This document shows, in pieces, positions 53,336-64,000 of a stretch of 64,000 nucleotides of DNA (within the stretch, counting starts at the first letter, position 1; each line of letters opens with the position of its first letter). A model generated the notes under the pieces. The model was not told the origin of the DNA and searched no databases. It worked only from the letters and a program-made list of their open reading frames with translations. The position numbers and the translations under genes were made by a program. The stretch is from the NCBI RefSeq assembly GCF_000813965.1, contig NZ_JWLI01000016.1, positions 124,001 to 188,000 of the forward strand, written 5' to 3'. The stretch is from Leisingera sp. ANG-M7 (GTDB lineage: Bacteria > Pseudomonadota > Alphaproteobacteria > Rhodobacterales > Rhodobacteraceae).

Positions 53336-54352
53336 ATGACATTCCGCAGCTTTGTCCCGAAGGGTGCGGCCAGTTTCCGGGTCGATTACGACGGGCCGCC
53401 CAAAGACATCTACTTTCTGCTTCTGCCGAAGCTGACCATGCTGGCCTTCAGCGCCGCGGTGGAGCCGTTGCGGATTGCCAACCAGGTCACCGGCAAGGAG
53501 CTGTACCGCTGGTTCCTGCTGAGCGAGGACGGCGCACCAGTTCCCTGCTCCAACGGCATTGAAATCAACACCGGCATGGCGCTGGAGGACCTGCCGCGGG
53601 GCAGTTTCGGGTTTGTCTGCGCGGGCATCGAGCCATCGGAGAGCGCCAGCCCCAGGGTGCTGGCCTGGATGCGGCGGCAGAACGCCCACGGCAGCCGCTT
53701 CGGCGGCATCTGCACCGGCGCCTTTGCCCTGGCCCAGGCGGGGCTGCTGCAGGGGCAGCGGTTTACCCTGCACTGGGAGAACCAGCCGTCGTTCTCGGAG
53801 TATTTCCCCAGGCTGGAGCCGACTGCAAACCTCTATGAGATCGACAAGGGGCTGATGACCTGCGGCGGCGGCAATGCGGCCACTGACATGATGCTGGAAC
53901 TGATCCAGACCGACCACGGCAAGGACCTGGCGGTGATCGTGTCCGACATGTGCATCCACTTCCGCTCCAACAACCGCGAGGCGCTGCAGAAGTCGGCCTA
54001 TTCGGTGGCGCTCAGCAGCCGCAACCAGCATCTGATCAATGCCATGCAGTTCATGCATGAGACCATCGAGGAACCGGTGGAGGTTGGCGTGGTGGCAGAG
54101 CACGCGCAGATCTCGCGGCGCCAGCTGGAGCGGCTGTTCCAGCGCTATGTCGGCACCTCGCCGGTGCAGTTCTATATCGACCTGCGCGTGGGGCGGGCAC
54201 TGGCGCTGCTGAACGAGACCAACATGACGGTGGCCGAGATTTCCGCCGCCACAGGCTTCAGCAGCGCCACCCAGCTGTCGATCCGTTTCAAGAAGCGATA
54301 CGGGCAATCGCCCGCGTCCTTCCGCAAGAGCTGGGCCGAGAAAAAGGGTTAG
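53336..54352 (+). CDS. GlxA family AraC-type transcriptional regulator
   Basis: The 338-aa protein has an N-terminal DJ-1/PfpI-like domain (about 20-190, with G-I-C-T-G-A-F-A-L-A near 122-131) and a C-terminal AraC HTH domain (about 225-330: S-R-R-Q-L-E-R-L-F, then V-A-E-I-S-A-A-T-G-F-S-S-A-T-Q-L-S-I-R-F). In this group the nucleophile cysteine no longer serves catalysis, and several members sense quaternary amines or arginine. The regulated genes are unknown; it follows nhaC and is convergent with a PAS protein. Confidence 0.93.
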   Translation: MTFRSFVPKGAASFRVDYDGPPKDIYFLLLPKLTMLAFSAAVEPLRIANQVTGKELYRWFLLSEDGAPVPCSNGIEINTGMALEDLPRGSFGFVCAGIEPSESASPRVLAWMRRQNAHGSRFGGICTGAFALAQAGLLQGQRFTLHWENQPSFSEYFPRLEPTANLYEIDKGLMTCGGGNAATDMMLELIQTDHGKDLAVIVSDMCIHFRSNNREALQKSAYSVALSSRNQHLINAMQFMHETIEEPVEVGVVAEHAQISRRQLERLFQRYVGTSPVQFYIDLRVGRALALLNETNMTVAEISAATGFSSATQLSIRFKKRYGQSPASFRKSWAEKKG

Positions 54353-54354
54353 GG

Positions 54355-55572
54355 TCAGGCCTCTTCGCTGGCGAGGGCGGTGCTGAGTTCGGAAATACGT
54401 TCGAGCCGGGCGGAAATGCGGTCTTGGAACACGCCAAGCTCATCAATGATTGAATTCAGCGATTCCCCGACATTGCCCAGCCGGGCGCATTCGATCTTGC
54501 ACAGCACCCGGGTGGTGGTCAGCGCCATGAAATGGCGGTGCAGGGTCAGGCAGGCCTTTTGGATGCGCCCGGCCTCAAAGCGGACCGCCTGCAGGCTGGC
54601 GCGGGCTTTGCTGAACTGGACGTCCGTCAGGTCATTCAGAATGCCCTTCTCGCGGGGAATGTCGACGGCAGCGGCGGCGCTTTCCTGCTCCAGCTGGTGC
54701 CCGCATTCGGTCAGGATCCGGGCCAGGCCTTCGACGAAGATGGCCGCAGTCACCGTGCCCTTGATGGCGCGGAAGTTGCTGTCCTTGCCCCAGACGTGGG
54801 CTTCGAACCAGTTCGACATCTCGCGCGACATGGCGCTGTAGTTCTGGGAAAGCACCGTCACCGGCCCGCCGGCCGGTTCAATCCGCGAGGCGATGACCCG
54901 CAGGTTGTGGGGGATTGTGCGCATCGATTCAAAATCCTGCACCAGCGCCTCGGTCTCCTCAAACAGCTGACCGGCGGTGGCGTGCATCGCCCGGCGTTCC
55001 GCCAGACGGGCGCAAGGCGGCCGTTTCAGGCCGGTATCACGGGCCAGCAATTCCTCTGCCAGGGCATGGCCTGCAAAATCGCTGTAGGCGGCAAAGCCCA
55101 GTTCCTTCAGGCGGGCCAACAGGCGGGCGGCGCTGTCCTCGGGGCTCAGCTCCTCTGCCTGTTCGGCCTGGCGCAGGGTGCTGTATTCCTGCTGCACTGT
55201 CTTGAGCAGCGGGCTGGTCGGCTTGATCCGGGCCGAGAGGTAGCCGCCGTCGCAGGGTGTAACCACGGCAAACACCCAGTAATAGCTGCCGTCACGGGCG
55301 CGATTTTTGACATAGGCACCAACGGTTTCCCCGGCCTTGATTGTGTCCCACAACAGCTGAAAGACGGCACGCGGCATGTCCGGGTGCCGGATCACCTTGT
55401 GCGGCGCGCCCAGGAGTTCCTCCAGCGGGTATTTGGCGACCCGGGTGAACACGGCATTGCCGGCCCGGATCACTCCGCGGGGATCGGTGCGGGAAAAGAA
55501 CACTTCATCAAGAGCAAAAGCCGATTCCCGGCCAGTGGATTGAGCAGCCAGCGCGCGGTCTTCAAAGGACAC
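54355..55572 (-). CDS. Aer-like PAS domain protein without signalling domain
   Basis: The 405-aa soluble protein begins with an Aer-type PAS domain (about 20-115: F-F-S-R-T-D-P-R-G-V-I near 25-35, then the typical H-K-V-I-R-H-P-D-M-P near 58-67 and G-x-Y-V-K-N-R-A-R-D-G-S-Y-Y-W). The remaining 290 residues are helical with no membrane segment, HAMP or methyl-accepting hairpin. PAS domains of this type often bind FAD in redox sensing. The helical half may be a divergent output or dimerisation region; it is not recognised. Confidence 0.8.
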   Translation of the reverse strand: MSFEDRALAAQSTGRESAFALDEVFFSRTDPRGVIRAGNAVFTRVAKYPLEELLGAPHKVIRHPDMPRAVFQLLWDTIKAGETVGAYVKNRARDGSYYWVFAVVTPCDGGYLSARIKPTSPLLKTVQQEYSTLRQAEQAEELSPEDSAARLLARLKELGFAAYSDFAGHALAEELLARDTGLKRPPCARLAERRAMHATAGQLFEETEALVQDFESMRTIPHNLRVIASRIEPAGGPVTVLSQNYSAMSREMSNWFEAHVWGKDSNFRAIKGTVTAAIFVEGLARILTECGHQLEQESAAAAVDIPREKGILNDLTDVQFSKARASLQAVRFEAGRIQKACLTLHRHFMALTTTRVLCKIECARLGNVGESLNSIIDELGVFQDRISARLERISELSTALASEEA

Positions 55573-55687
55573 GTTTCAGTTCCTGTCAGTGATTGTCTCG
55601 TGCCGTACCTGTTTACCGGCCAGTGCTTGCCGAAATGCTAATGCGGAGCGGGTTGCGGGTGCTTTCCCGCCCCGGCATTTTCACCGT

Positions 55688-57277
55688 TCAGGCTGCGGCC
55701 TCCTGCATCTGCGCTGCGGGCTGGCTGCTGTCCTCAAGCGTCACCCCCAGACTTTGGCAGAGCGGCAGGCGGCGGGCGGCGAAATTGCCTGCGCGGGCGC
55801 GCAGCAACGCCAGGTTTTCCTCTTCGGTTTCCAGAACCCTGCCCTCGTGCTGCAGGCGCTGGCCCTGCGGGGCCAGGATGCGCCAGACCAGATCCGCCCA
55901 TTCTGCCGGGGTTTCCAGCCCCTCGCTGCGCGCGAGCAGGAACAGCTGCTCGAACCGGTCCAGCTCCACCCCGCCGCCGGTGACCGGCGAAGCCAGATAG
56001 CGCAGGGTATCGCTGTCTTCGGCCCGTTTGCAAACCGCGAGGTTGAAGGCGCGGCAGGCGGCGGTCCGGCTCTCCAGCCCTTCCAGCGGCAGCGCGGGCG
56101 CGATCTGGCCGGCGCTGGCCAGCACCATCAGCATGCGGGTGATGGCACCCCACTCCATGGCGCCGAACGCGCCCTGATCCAGCAGGCTGCGCACCGTGGC
56201 CGGACCTGTGCTGAGCGCCTGCAGGACCGGTGCGTAGTCCGCTTGTTTCAGCGGCACATCCCGGCCGCGGTGGTGGAATTTGAGCGTCCCGCCATGGTAG
56301 GGCCGGGTCAGCGCCAGCGGGGTGGCGAACCAGGCGCCGATGCCGCCGCGCGGGGTATGGGCCAGCTTGCCCTTCACAAAAACGTCGGTGCGGAAGTGCT
56401 CGTTCAGCAGAACGTCGCGCAGGCCTTCACGCCGGACCGGATCGCTTTCGCTGTCCAGCAAGGCGCGCTGCTGCGGGTTGAAGCGGAGGGCATCGAGATT
56501 GTCCATCAAGCTGACAGAACCTGCAAAGCTGAGCTTGGCGGTGCCCAGTTCCGCGGCCAGATCCTCGAAGAAGAAGGGGGTCCAGTCCGTGTTGAAATAC
56601 TCATGCGCCACGTAATTCGCAGGCATCGATGCCATGTGATCGAGGCGGGCAGCAACCGCGGGATTGCGCTCGAAATAACCGCCGCCGGTGCCGGCCAGCT
56701 GGCGGCCGAACGCCATCGCTTCCTGGATGCGTTCCGGCAGGGTGCCCCTGCCCTGTTCAGCCCGGGCCATCAGAATCCGGCGCAGCGGCATGGCGGCCGC
56801 CCAGCCGGGCTGGGTGTTGCAGCTGACATAGACCAGCCCGCCCGGTTTCAGACGGTCTGCGATAAAGCGCAGAATGTGCTGGCGGTTCTCCTGCGACACC
56901 CAGCTGTAGACGCCGTGCAGCGCGATGATGTCGAAGGACGCAGGCAGGCCGGAAGTCTCGCCGAAATCCTCGAAACTGCGCTCGTGGAAGCGCACGTTCT
57001 CCAGCGCCGCCTCCTGCGCCAGCTCAGCTGCGCCGGCAATATGCGAGGGACTGAAATCCATCGCATGGAATTCGATGTGCGGGTTGGCGGCTGCCAGCAG
57101 GTTGGCGGAGAAGCCCTGACCGCAGCCCAGCTCGCAAAAGGTGATGTTTTCGCCGTCCAGCCCGTGCCGGAGCCCCTGCGCGGTAGCAGCAAAGCCCAGC
57201 AAGGCCGGGGTCAGCTGGCGGTGGAAGTCGAAAGTGTAGTCGATGCCGGCGACATAGCCGGAGGTCCAATCTGTCAC
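55688..57277 (-). CDS. class I SAM methyltransferase with regulatory domain
   Basis: From GTG 57277, preceded by AGGA, the product is 529 aa. The SAM-binding fold has E-L-G-C-G-Q-G-F-S near 48-56, an acidic A-M-D-F-S strand near 74 and D-I-I-A-L-H-G-V near 117-124. The residues after about 220 fit the methyltransferase regulatory domain type (long C-terminal helical region). It lies downstream of a lower-GC unknown gene. The substrate is unknown. An earlier start (57409) is less supported. Confidence 0.82.
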   Translation of the reverse strand: MTDWTSGYVAGIDYTFDFHRQLTPALLGFAATAQGLRHGLDGENITFCELGCGQGFSANLLAAANPHIEFHAMDFSPSHIAGAAELAQEAALENVRFHERSFEDFGETSGLPASFDIIALHGVYSWVSQENRQHILRFIADRLKPGGLVYVSCNTQPGWAAAMPLRRILMARAEQGRGTLPERIQEAMAFGRQLAGTGGGYFERNPAVAARLDHMASMPANYVAHEYFNTDWTPFFFEDLAAELGTAKLSFAGSVSLMDNLDALRFNPQQRALLDSESDPVRREGLRDVLLNEHFRTDVFVKGKLAHTPRGGIGAWFATPLALTRPYHGGTLKFHHRGRDVPLKQADYAPVLQALSTGPATVRSLLDQGAFGAMEWGAITRMLMVLASAGQIAPALPLEGLESRTAACRAFNLAVCKRAEDSDTLRYLASPVTGGGVELDRFEQLFLLARSEGLETPAEWADLVWRILAPQGQRLQHEGRVLETEEENLALLRARAGNFAARRLPLCQSLGVTLEDSSQPAAQMQEAAA

Positions 57278-57484
57278 GGAGAATCCTGCTGTTTGGGTAA
57301 ACGTCCTGCAGGGCAATTTCGGAAAATTTGGTGAGAATTGGGTTAAGGAGCAGGGAATGACATGGCAGAAAACAAATCCAGGATGCGGAGGAACAGGGCC
57401 GGCAGGCACAGCACTTACGTCGGTTCGTTTCCCAAAAACCTGGTCAAATTATTGACCTGGACACCTGATTTTCTGCGGCTGGCG

Positions 57485-58102
57485 TCATCCCACGCGTTTG
57501 TTCAACCATTGACGAGAGGCTTCTTCGACAAACCAATCAAATGTATCCACATTCCAGAGAAGGTCATCGCGGGTCCACGGTGAACCATCTGGTTTGGGGC
57601 GCCGAGCCAGATGGTACGCTTTGTCGGACCACTCAAGATAGCCATACTGTTCTTCGACAACTCCGGCGGCTGAAAACCGTTGGAAAAGGCCTTGCAAAGT
57701 TCCTGGATGCCCCAGCTTCTCGTTTTTATGATACATTTTGAACACCGCAGAGAAAGCGTTTCCCAAGTGAGACTGGTTGCAAAGGGGGAGTAACGGTGAT
57801 GTTTGCAGCTCAAATTTATCGCTTGAAAGGATCAGCTTGCAGGCGAAATACGGCTCCTGAACTTTGACCGCAAACCCACATGTTAACAAAGCCCCCATGG
57901 CCAACTCATAGGCGGTCAGCGCATGATCCACTAGAATGGTTCCCGCTGGCACTGTTCCGTCTGCAAGCGTCTGCGGGTCAATGGACAGATGTTCCACATC
58001 AAAGTTGGTGGTGAACGCAAACAGTGCTTGAGCATGGTATTTACACAGCTCAACCATCAGGTCACATTCAGCTCTGCTCCAAATTTCCCGCTCAATTTTC
58101 AT
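57485..58102 (-). CDS. hypothetical protein of lower GC content (205 aa)
   Basis: I do not recognise this protein. It begins M-K-I-E-R-E-I-W, has no signal peptide or clear membrane helix, and contains Y-H-A-Q-A-L-F-A-F near 22-30, H-L-G-N-A-F near 111 and a Trp-rich tail (W-T-R-D-D-L-L-W and F-D-W-F-V-E-E-A). By eye its GC is near 50%, well below the neighbouring atp and methyltransferase genes, pointing to horizontal origin. The Shine-Dalgarno is weak. It lies between a methyltransferase and the atp operon terminator, on the same strand as both. Confidence 0.6.
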   Translation of the reverse strand: MKIEREIWSRAECDLMVELCKYHAQALFAFTTNFDVEHLSIDPQTLADGTVPAGTILVDHALTAYELAMGALLTCGFAVKVQEPYFACKLILSSDKFELQTSPLLPLCNQSHLGNAFSAVFKMYHKNEKLGHPGTLQGLFQRFSAAGVVEEQYGYLEWSDKAYHLARRPKPDGSPWTRDDLLWNVDTFDWFVEEASRQWLNKRVG

Positions 58103-58283
58103 TCGGCCCCACTCTCAAAAGGCGTACGGATACCAAAGCAATCCTCCATGCAACCGGTACAAAAGGCGAGGTAGCCCACTGATTGGCCTTCGGTTTCTTT
58201 AATAAGTGAGACGAGAAAAAACGTGGATCCGATTAGCTCAACATAACGCGCCGCTCATCTCCGTGTCGAGGCTCACTCCCGCC

Positions 58284-58319
58284 CAAAAAACAAAACCGGC
58301 CCCCAAAGGGAGCCGGTTT
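58284..58319 (-). terminator. rho-independent terminator of the atp operon
   Basis: On the minus strand AACCGGCTCCC pairs with GGGGGCCGGTT around TTT, followed by TTGTTTTTTG. It is 26 bp after the atpC stop. Confidence 0.9.
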
Positions 58320-58344
58320 CTAAATCGTCCAAGCCGCGGTTGGA

Positions 58345-58758
58345 TCAGAGGGACATATGGGTGCCCAGGGCTTCCATGTCGGCGAGCAGCTTGGCTGCGT
58401 CCTCGACCAGGCCGTGGGGCTGATCTTCCTCTTTCGCGGTCTTGTACATCTCGCGTGCTTCCTCGATCAGATCGTTCATCTGATCGCGGGTCATTTCAGC
58501 CATCGGGATCGCGCGTTCGGCCAGAACCGACAGGCTGTCGCCTGCGATTTCAGCAAAACCGCCGGTCACCAGATACTCCGAGTTGCCTTCGGGGCTTTCG
58601 ACCTTCAGCACGCCGGGGCGCAGGGTGGTGATTGTCGGCGCGTGGCTCGGCATCGCTGTCATATCGCCCTCGGCGCCGGGGATCTGAACCGCGCTGGCCT
58701 GCAGCGACGCCAGGGCGCGCTCGGGGCTCACGAGGTCGAATTGCATCGTTTGTGCCAT
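58345..58758 (-). CDS. atpC: F1F0 ATP synthase subunit epsilon
   Basis: The 137-aa subunit has the N-terminal beta-sandwich ([10 protein letters not shown] near 5-14, V-Q-I-P-G-A-E-G-D near 23-31) and a C-terminal two-helix part. It is the regulatory stalk subunit that links rotation to catalysis. Last gene of atpHAGDC. Confidence 0.96.
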   Translation of the reverse strand: MAQTMQFDLVSPERALASLQASAVQIPGAEGDMTAMPSHAPTITTLRPGVLKVESPEGNSEYLVTGGFAEIAGDSLSVLAERAIPMAEMTRDQMNDLIEEAREMYKTAKEEDQPHGLVEDAAKLLADMEALGTHMSL

Positions 58759-58813
58759 TGGGGCCTCCTTTCAGGGTCCCCCCGCACCGCGGGGCGCGGG
58801 GGAAAATCCGTTC

Positions 58814-60259
<1,446 letters not shown>

Positions 60260-61135
60260 TTAGAGCGCCTCAGCGCCCGAAATGATTTCAATCAGCTCGT
60301 TGGTGATCACGGCCTGACGGGAACGGTTGAACTCGATGGTCAGCTTGTCGATCATCTCGCCCGCGTTGCGGGTCGCGTTGTCCATAGCGCTCATCCGGGC
60401 ACCCTGTTCGGATGCGCCGTTTTCCAGCAGGCCAGAGAAGATCTGGGTCGCCACGCCGCGCGGCAGCAGGTCCGCCAGGATCTGCTCTTCGCCCGGTTCA
60501 TAGTCGTAGACGGCGCCAGAGCTTTCACCTTCCTCGGCCTCAAAGGATGCCGGGATGATCTGCTGCGCGGTCGGGATCTGGGTCACGACGTTCACGAACT
60601 CCGAGTAGAAGATCGTGGCAACGTCGAATTCACCAGCGTCGAACCGGGTCAGGATGTCCTTGGCGATCGTCTGCGCGTTGACATAGCCGATACGCTTGAC
60701 TTCGCTGAGGTCCACATGGCCGACGAAATCACTGCCGAGGTCGCGCTTCAGGGCATCACGGCCCTTCTTGCCGACGGTCAGAACCTTGACCGTCTTGCCC
60801 GCGCCCTTGAGCTCAGCCGCCTTCTGGCGGGCGAGCTTGGCAATGTTCGAGTTGAAGCCGCCGCAGAGGCCGCGTTCGGCGGTCATGACGACCAGGAGGT
60901 GAACCTGGTCCGAGCCGGTGCCGCGGAGCAGCTTGGGCGCGGAGTCGCTGCCGCCGACCGAGGCCGCCAGCCCTGCCATCACGGCGTTGAACCGCTTGGC
61001 GTAGGGCCGGGAATCCTCGGCAGCTTCTTGGGCGCGGCGAAGTTTCGCCGCGGCCACCATTTGCATGGCTTTGGTGATCTTGCGGGTCGATTTGACCGAC
61101 TCGATCCTGTTTTTAAGGTCTTTGAGAGAAGGCAT
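60260..61135 (-). CDS. atpG: F1F0 ATP synthase subunit gamma
   Basis: The 291-aa rotor shaft starts [10 protein letters not shown], has [12 protein letters not shown] near 17-28 and S-D-R-G-L-C-G-type [10 protein letters not shown] near 86-95. It ends with [15 protein letters not shown]. It lies between atpA and atpD as usual. Confidence 0.98.
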   Translation of the reverse strand: MPSLKDLKNRIESVKSTRKITKAMQMVAAAKLRRAQEAAEDSRPYAKRFNAVMAGLAASVGGSDSAPKLLRGTGSDQVHLLVVMTAERGLCGGFNSNIAKLARQKAAELKGAGKTVKVLTVGKKGRDALKRDLGSDFVGHVDLSEVKRIGYVNAQTIAKDILTRFDAGEFDVATIFYSEFVNVVTQIPTAQQIIPASFEAEEGESSGAVYDYEPGEEQILADLLPRGVATQIFSGLLENGASEQGARMSAMDNATRNAGEMIDKLTIEFNRSRQAVITNELIEIISGAEAL

Positions 61136-61150
61136 GTCCCGACTCTCTCC

Positions 61151-62689
<1,539 letters not shown>

Positions 62690-63250
62690 TTATCCGACCT
62701 CTTTCATTGCATTCTGTAGGGAGTTGAGCTTGGAGCGGATCGAACTGTCGATCATCTTCGAGCCCACTTTAACGACAAGACCGCCGATGATGGAGGCATC
62801 GACGGAAGCATTGATGGTAACTTTCTTGCCCACGCGCTCGGCCAGGGTCTTGGCCAGCTTTTCGCTTTGGGTCTTGGTCAGCGCCTTGGCAGAGACCACC
62901 TCGGCGGTGACTTCGCCGCGGGCGTCGGCCAGACGGGCGCGCAGCGCCTCGATCAGCGCGGGCAGCACAAACAGACGGCGCTTGTCGGCCATCAGCGCCA
63001 GGGTGTTGCGCAGCACAGGGTCCAGGCCCATCTTGTCTGCCACCGCGGTGATTGCGGCACCCTGCTCTTCGCGCGACACCAGCGGCGACTGGATCAGGCT
63101 GTTGAGCTCTTCGCTGTCAGCCAGGGCGGCTGCCAGATCATTGATGCTGGTTTCAAGGCTGTCGAGCGCCTTGTTCTCTTCCGCGATGTCGAACACCGCC
63201 GTGGCATAGCGCGCGGCAATGCCTGCAGAAATCGAAGCTGGTTCGGACAC
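62690..63250 (-). CDS. atpH: F1F0 ATP synthase subunit delta
   Basis: From GTG 63250, preceded by AGGGTGGA, the product is 186 aa, the standard length. The opening A-A-R-Y-A-T-A-V-F-D-I-A, the V-R-R/N-T-L-x-L-M-A-D-K-R-R near 106-116 and the late G-G-L-V-V-K-V-G-S near 164-172 mark the stator subunit. It is first in the F1 operon. F0 genes (atpI-B-E-F) are absent, as usual for this order, where they lie elsewhere. Confidence 0.97.
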   Translation of the reverse strand: MSEPASISAGIAARYATAVFDIAEENKALDSLETSINDLAAALADSEELNSLIQSPLVSREEQGAAITAVADKMGLDPVLRNTLALMADKRRLFVLPALIEALRARLADARGEVTAEVVSAKALTKTQSEKLAKTLAERVGKKVTINASVDASIIGGLVVKVGSKMIDSSIRSKLNSLQNAMKEVG

Positions 63251-63625
63251 GTCCACCCTTCCGATATGTTTTTGGCCCCGGTTGGCGTACCTGGCGATCA
63301 GGAGGCGTCCGGGGGCGTGAGACATCCCCCTTGGCAGCGGGGCGTTGAAATCAGCGTGGGTCTAGCAGAGCGGATGCGACCTATCAACTGCCTATAACGG
63401 TAACAGGAAAAAGCATGTTTCGTTTACTTTCAATGGCTTGCAGCAAGTGCGGCCCTTTGACCACAGATGATTTTTAAAAAAGTGCGGCTGAACTGCAGGA
63501 TTTGGCGATTCCGGAAAGCGGCATTTGCGGCAAAAATCGTCACATATGCCCTTTGAACCGCTGTTCCGGGCGCTTCGGAAGGCGCTGCAGCAGTTTCAGG
63601 GAATCGAAATCCGCCACCCTTCGGG
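63251..63625. other. atp operon upstream region, no gene seen
   Basis: This 375-bp stretch should contain the atp promoter (minus strand). It has AT-rich segments (63380-63440 and 63470-63482) but no -35/-10 pair that I would name. No ORF of note. Confidence 0.5.
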
Positions 63626-64000
63626 TCACACCGGTTCCGGCATCGGGTTAGAGAGCCCTTCCAGCACCCGGATGCGGCTGGGGGCCTTGGTGCGGGTCAT
63701 GTGGCCCTTCTGCGGATAGGTCTGTTTGCTGACCTCAACCATGAACACGCCGCCGGCCAGCATTGCGGGCAGCTTGCGGCCCATCTTTTCCAGCATGGCA
63801 CCGGATTTCAGCCAGAACCGTTTGTGGCTGGGAAGCCTGTAGAGCGCTGCCGTGTGCTGCTCGATGGCGAACTGATGCTGCCGCAGCTGCCCCTCCAGCT
63901 GGCGCAGTGTGTAGGGGCGGCCATAGCCGAAAGGTGTCAGATCGGAGCGCGCCCAGAGGCCGGCCCGGTTCGGCACAATGAAAATCGCACGCCCGCCCGG
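63626..64000 (-). CDS. class I SAM-dependent methyltransferase, C-terminal part (cut by window edge)
   Basis: The frame is open to the window end; 124 codons plus stop are visible. It begins P-G-G-R-A-I-F-I-V-P-N-R-A-G-L-W-A-R, which is the post-motif strand of a type-11 methyltransferase, continues with T-P-F-G-Y-G-R-P-Y-T and ends in a helical Lys-rich region and a proline-rich tail. The SAM-binding N-terminal part lies outside the window. The substrate is unknown. Confidence 0.8.
   Translation of the reverse strand, partial: PGGRAIFIVPNRAGLWARSDLTPFGYGRPYTLRQLEGQLRQHQFAIEQHTAALYRLPSHKRFWLKSGAMLEKMGRKLPAMLAGGVFMVEVSKQTYPQKGHMTRTKAPSRIRVLEGLSNPMPEPV

Overview
The window looks like a chromosomal segment of a marine roseobacter-group alphaproteobacterium (Rhodobacterales, of Leisingera/Phaeobacter/Ruegeria type). 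The evidence is: high GC with strong GC codon preference; family-typical pairs such as DUF1150 beside Hsp20, trxB followed by an RraB-like gene and flanked by an Lrp/AsnC gene, and TIGR01459 HAD near MaoC; a solo LuxR regulator; a Hint_2 protein; an RTX metalloprotease; and a stand-alone F1 ATP synthase operon (atpHAGDC), as is usual in Rhodobacterales. The species assignment is inference.

Layout. 1-8.8 kb: a small conserved-type peptide, a Hint-domain protein, Lrp/AsnC regulator, trxB-rraB, a secreted caspase-like protein divergent from a redox-sensing adenylate cyclase of the CyaC type, and a PAPS synthetase (sat-cysC) that is continuous in frame with an upstream winged-helix module. 8.9-12.5 kb: a rearranged patch with an AA_synth-family gene, a 213-bp duplicated piece of phzF, an EamA exporter that has lost its 5' end, DUF1206, and the intact phzF. 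12.5-16.1 kb: two translationally coupled secreted HExxH proteins with peptidoglycan-binding-like N-termini, then DUF1150/hsp20 and a DUF465 gene. 16.3-26.4 kb: a betaine-demethylase-like flavoenzyme, uraA, DUF1272, purEK, an RNA ligase-like protein, a phnM/lipase pair, a DMT transporter and a GNAT enzyme. 26.5-28.6 kb: groESL with a sigma70-type promoter and CIRCE operator. 28.7-36.3 kb: DUF2161, two TraB/GumN paralogues, Mn-type pyrophosphatase, DUF995, solo LuxR, and a chemoreceptor. 36.5-38.7 kb: a serralysin-like M10 RTX protease. 39-48 kb: HAD, MaoC, ribF, YcgN, threonine aldolase, HCCA isomerase, a SoxC-type sulfite dehydrogenase with a small cytochrome c, SnoaL and alpha/beta-hydrolase proteins. 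48.3-58.1 kb: prs, a MerR-controlled MFS exporter, an H-type lectin, NhaC antiporter, GlxA-type regulator, Aer-like PAS protein, a methyltransferase and an unrecognised lower-GC gene. 58.3-64 kb: atpHAGDC and the 3' part of another methyltransferase.

Most of the window is housekeeping or roseobacter-typical accessory content. No rRNA, tRNA, CRISPR array, complete insertion sequence or prophage was seen. The items most worth a second look are the in-frame HTH-Sat-CysC arrangement with a palindromic operator-like site, the 243-bp higher-order repeat inside the RTX gene, the coupled pair of putative zinc peptidases, the phzF-fragment/truncated-transporter junction, the MerR-MFS unit with a metal-loop-like cysteine pair, and the redox cyclase. 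All identities come from reading translated sequence by eye; no database search was possible.
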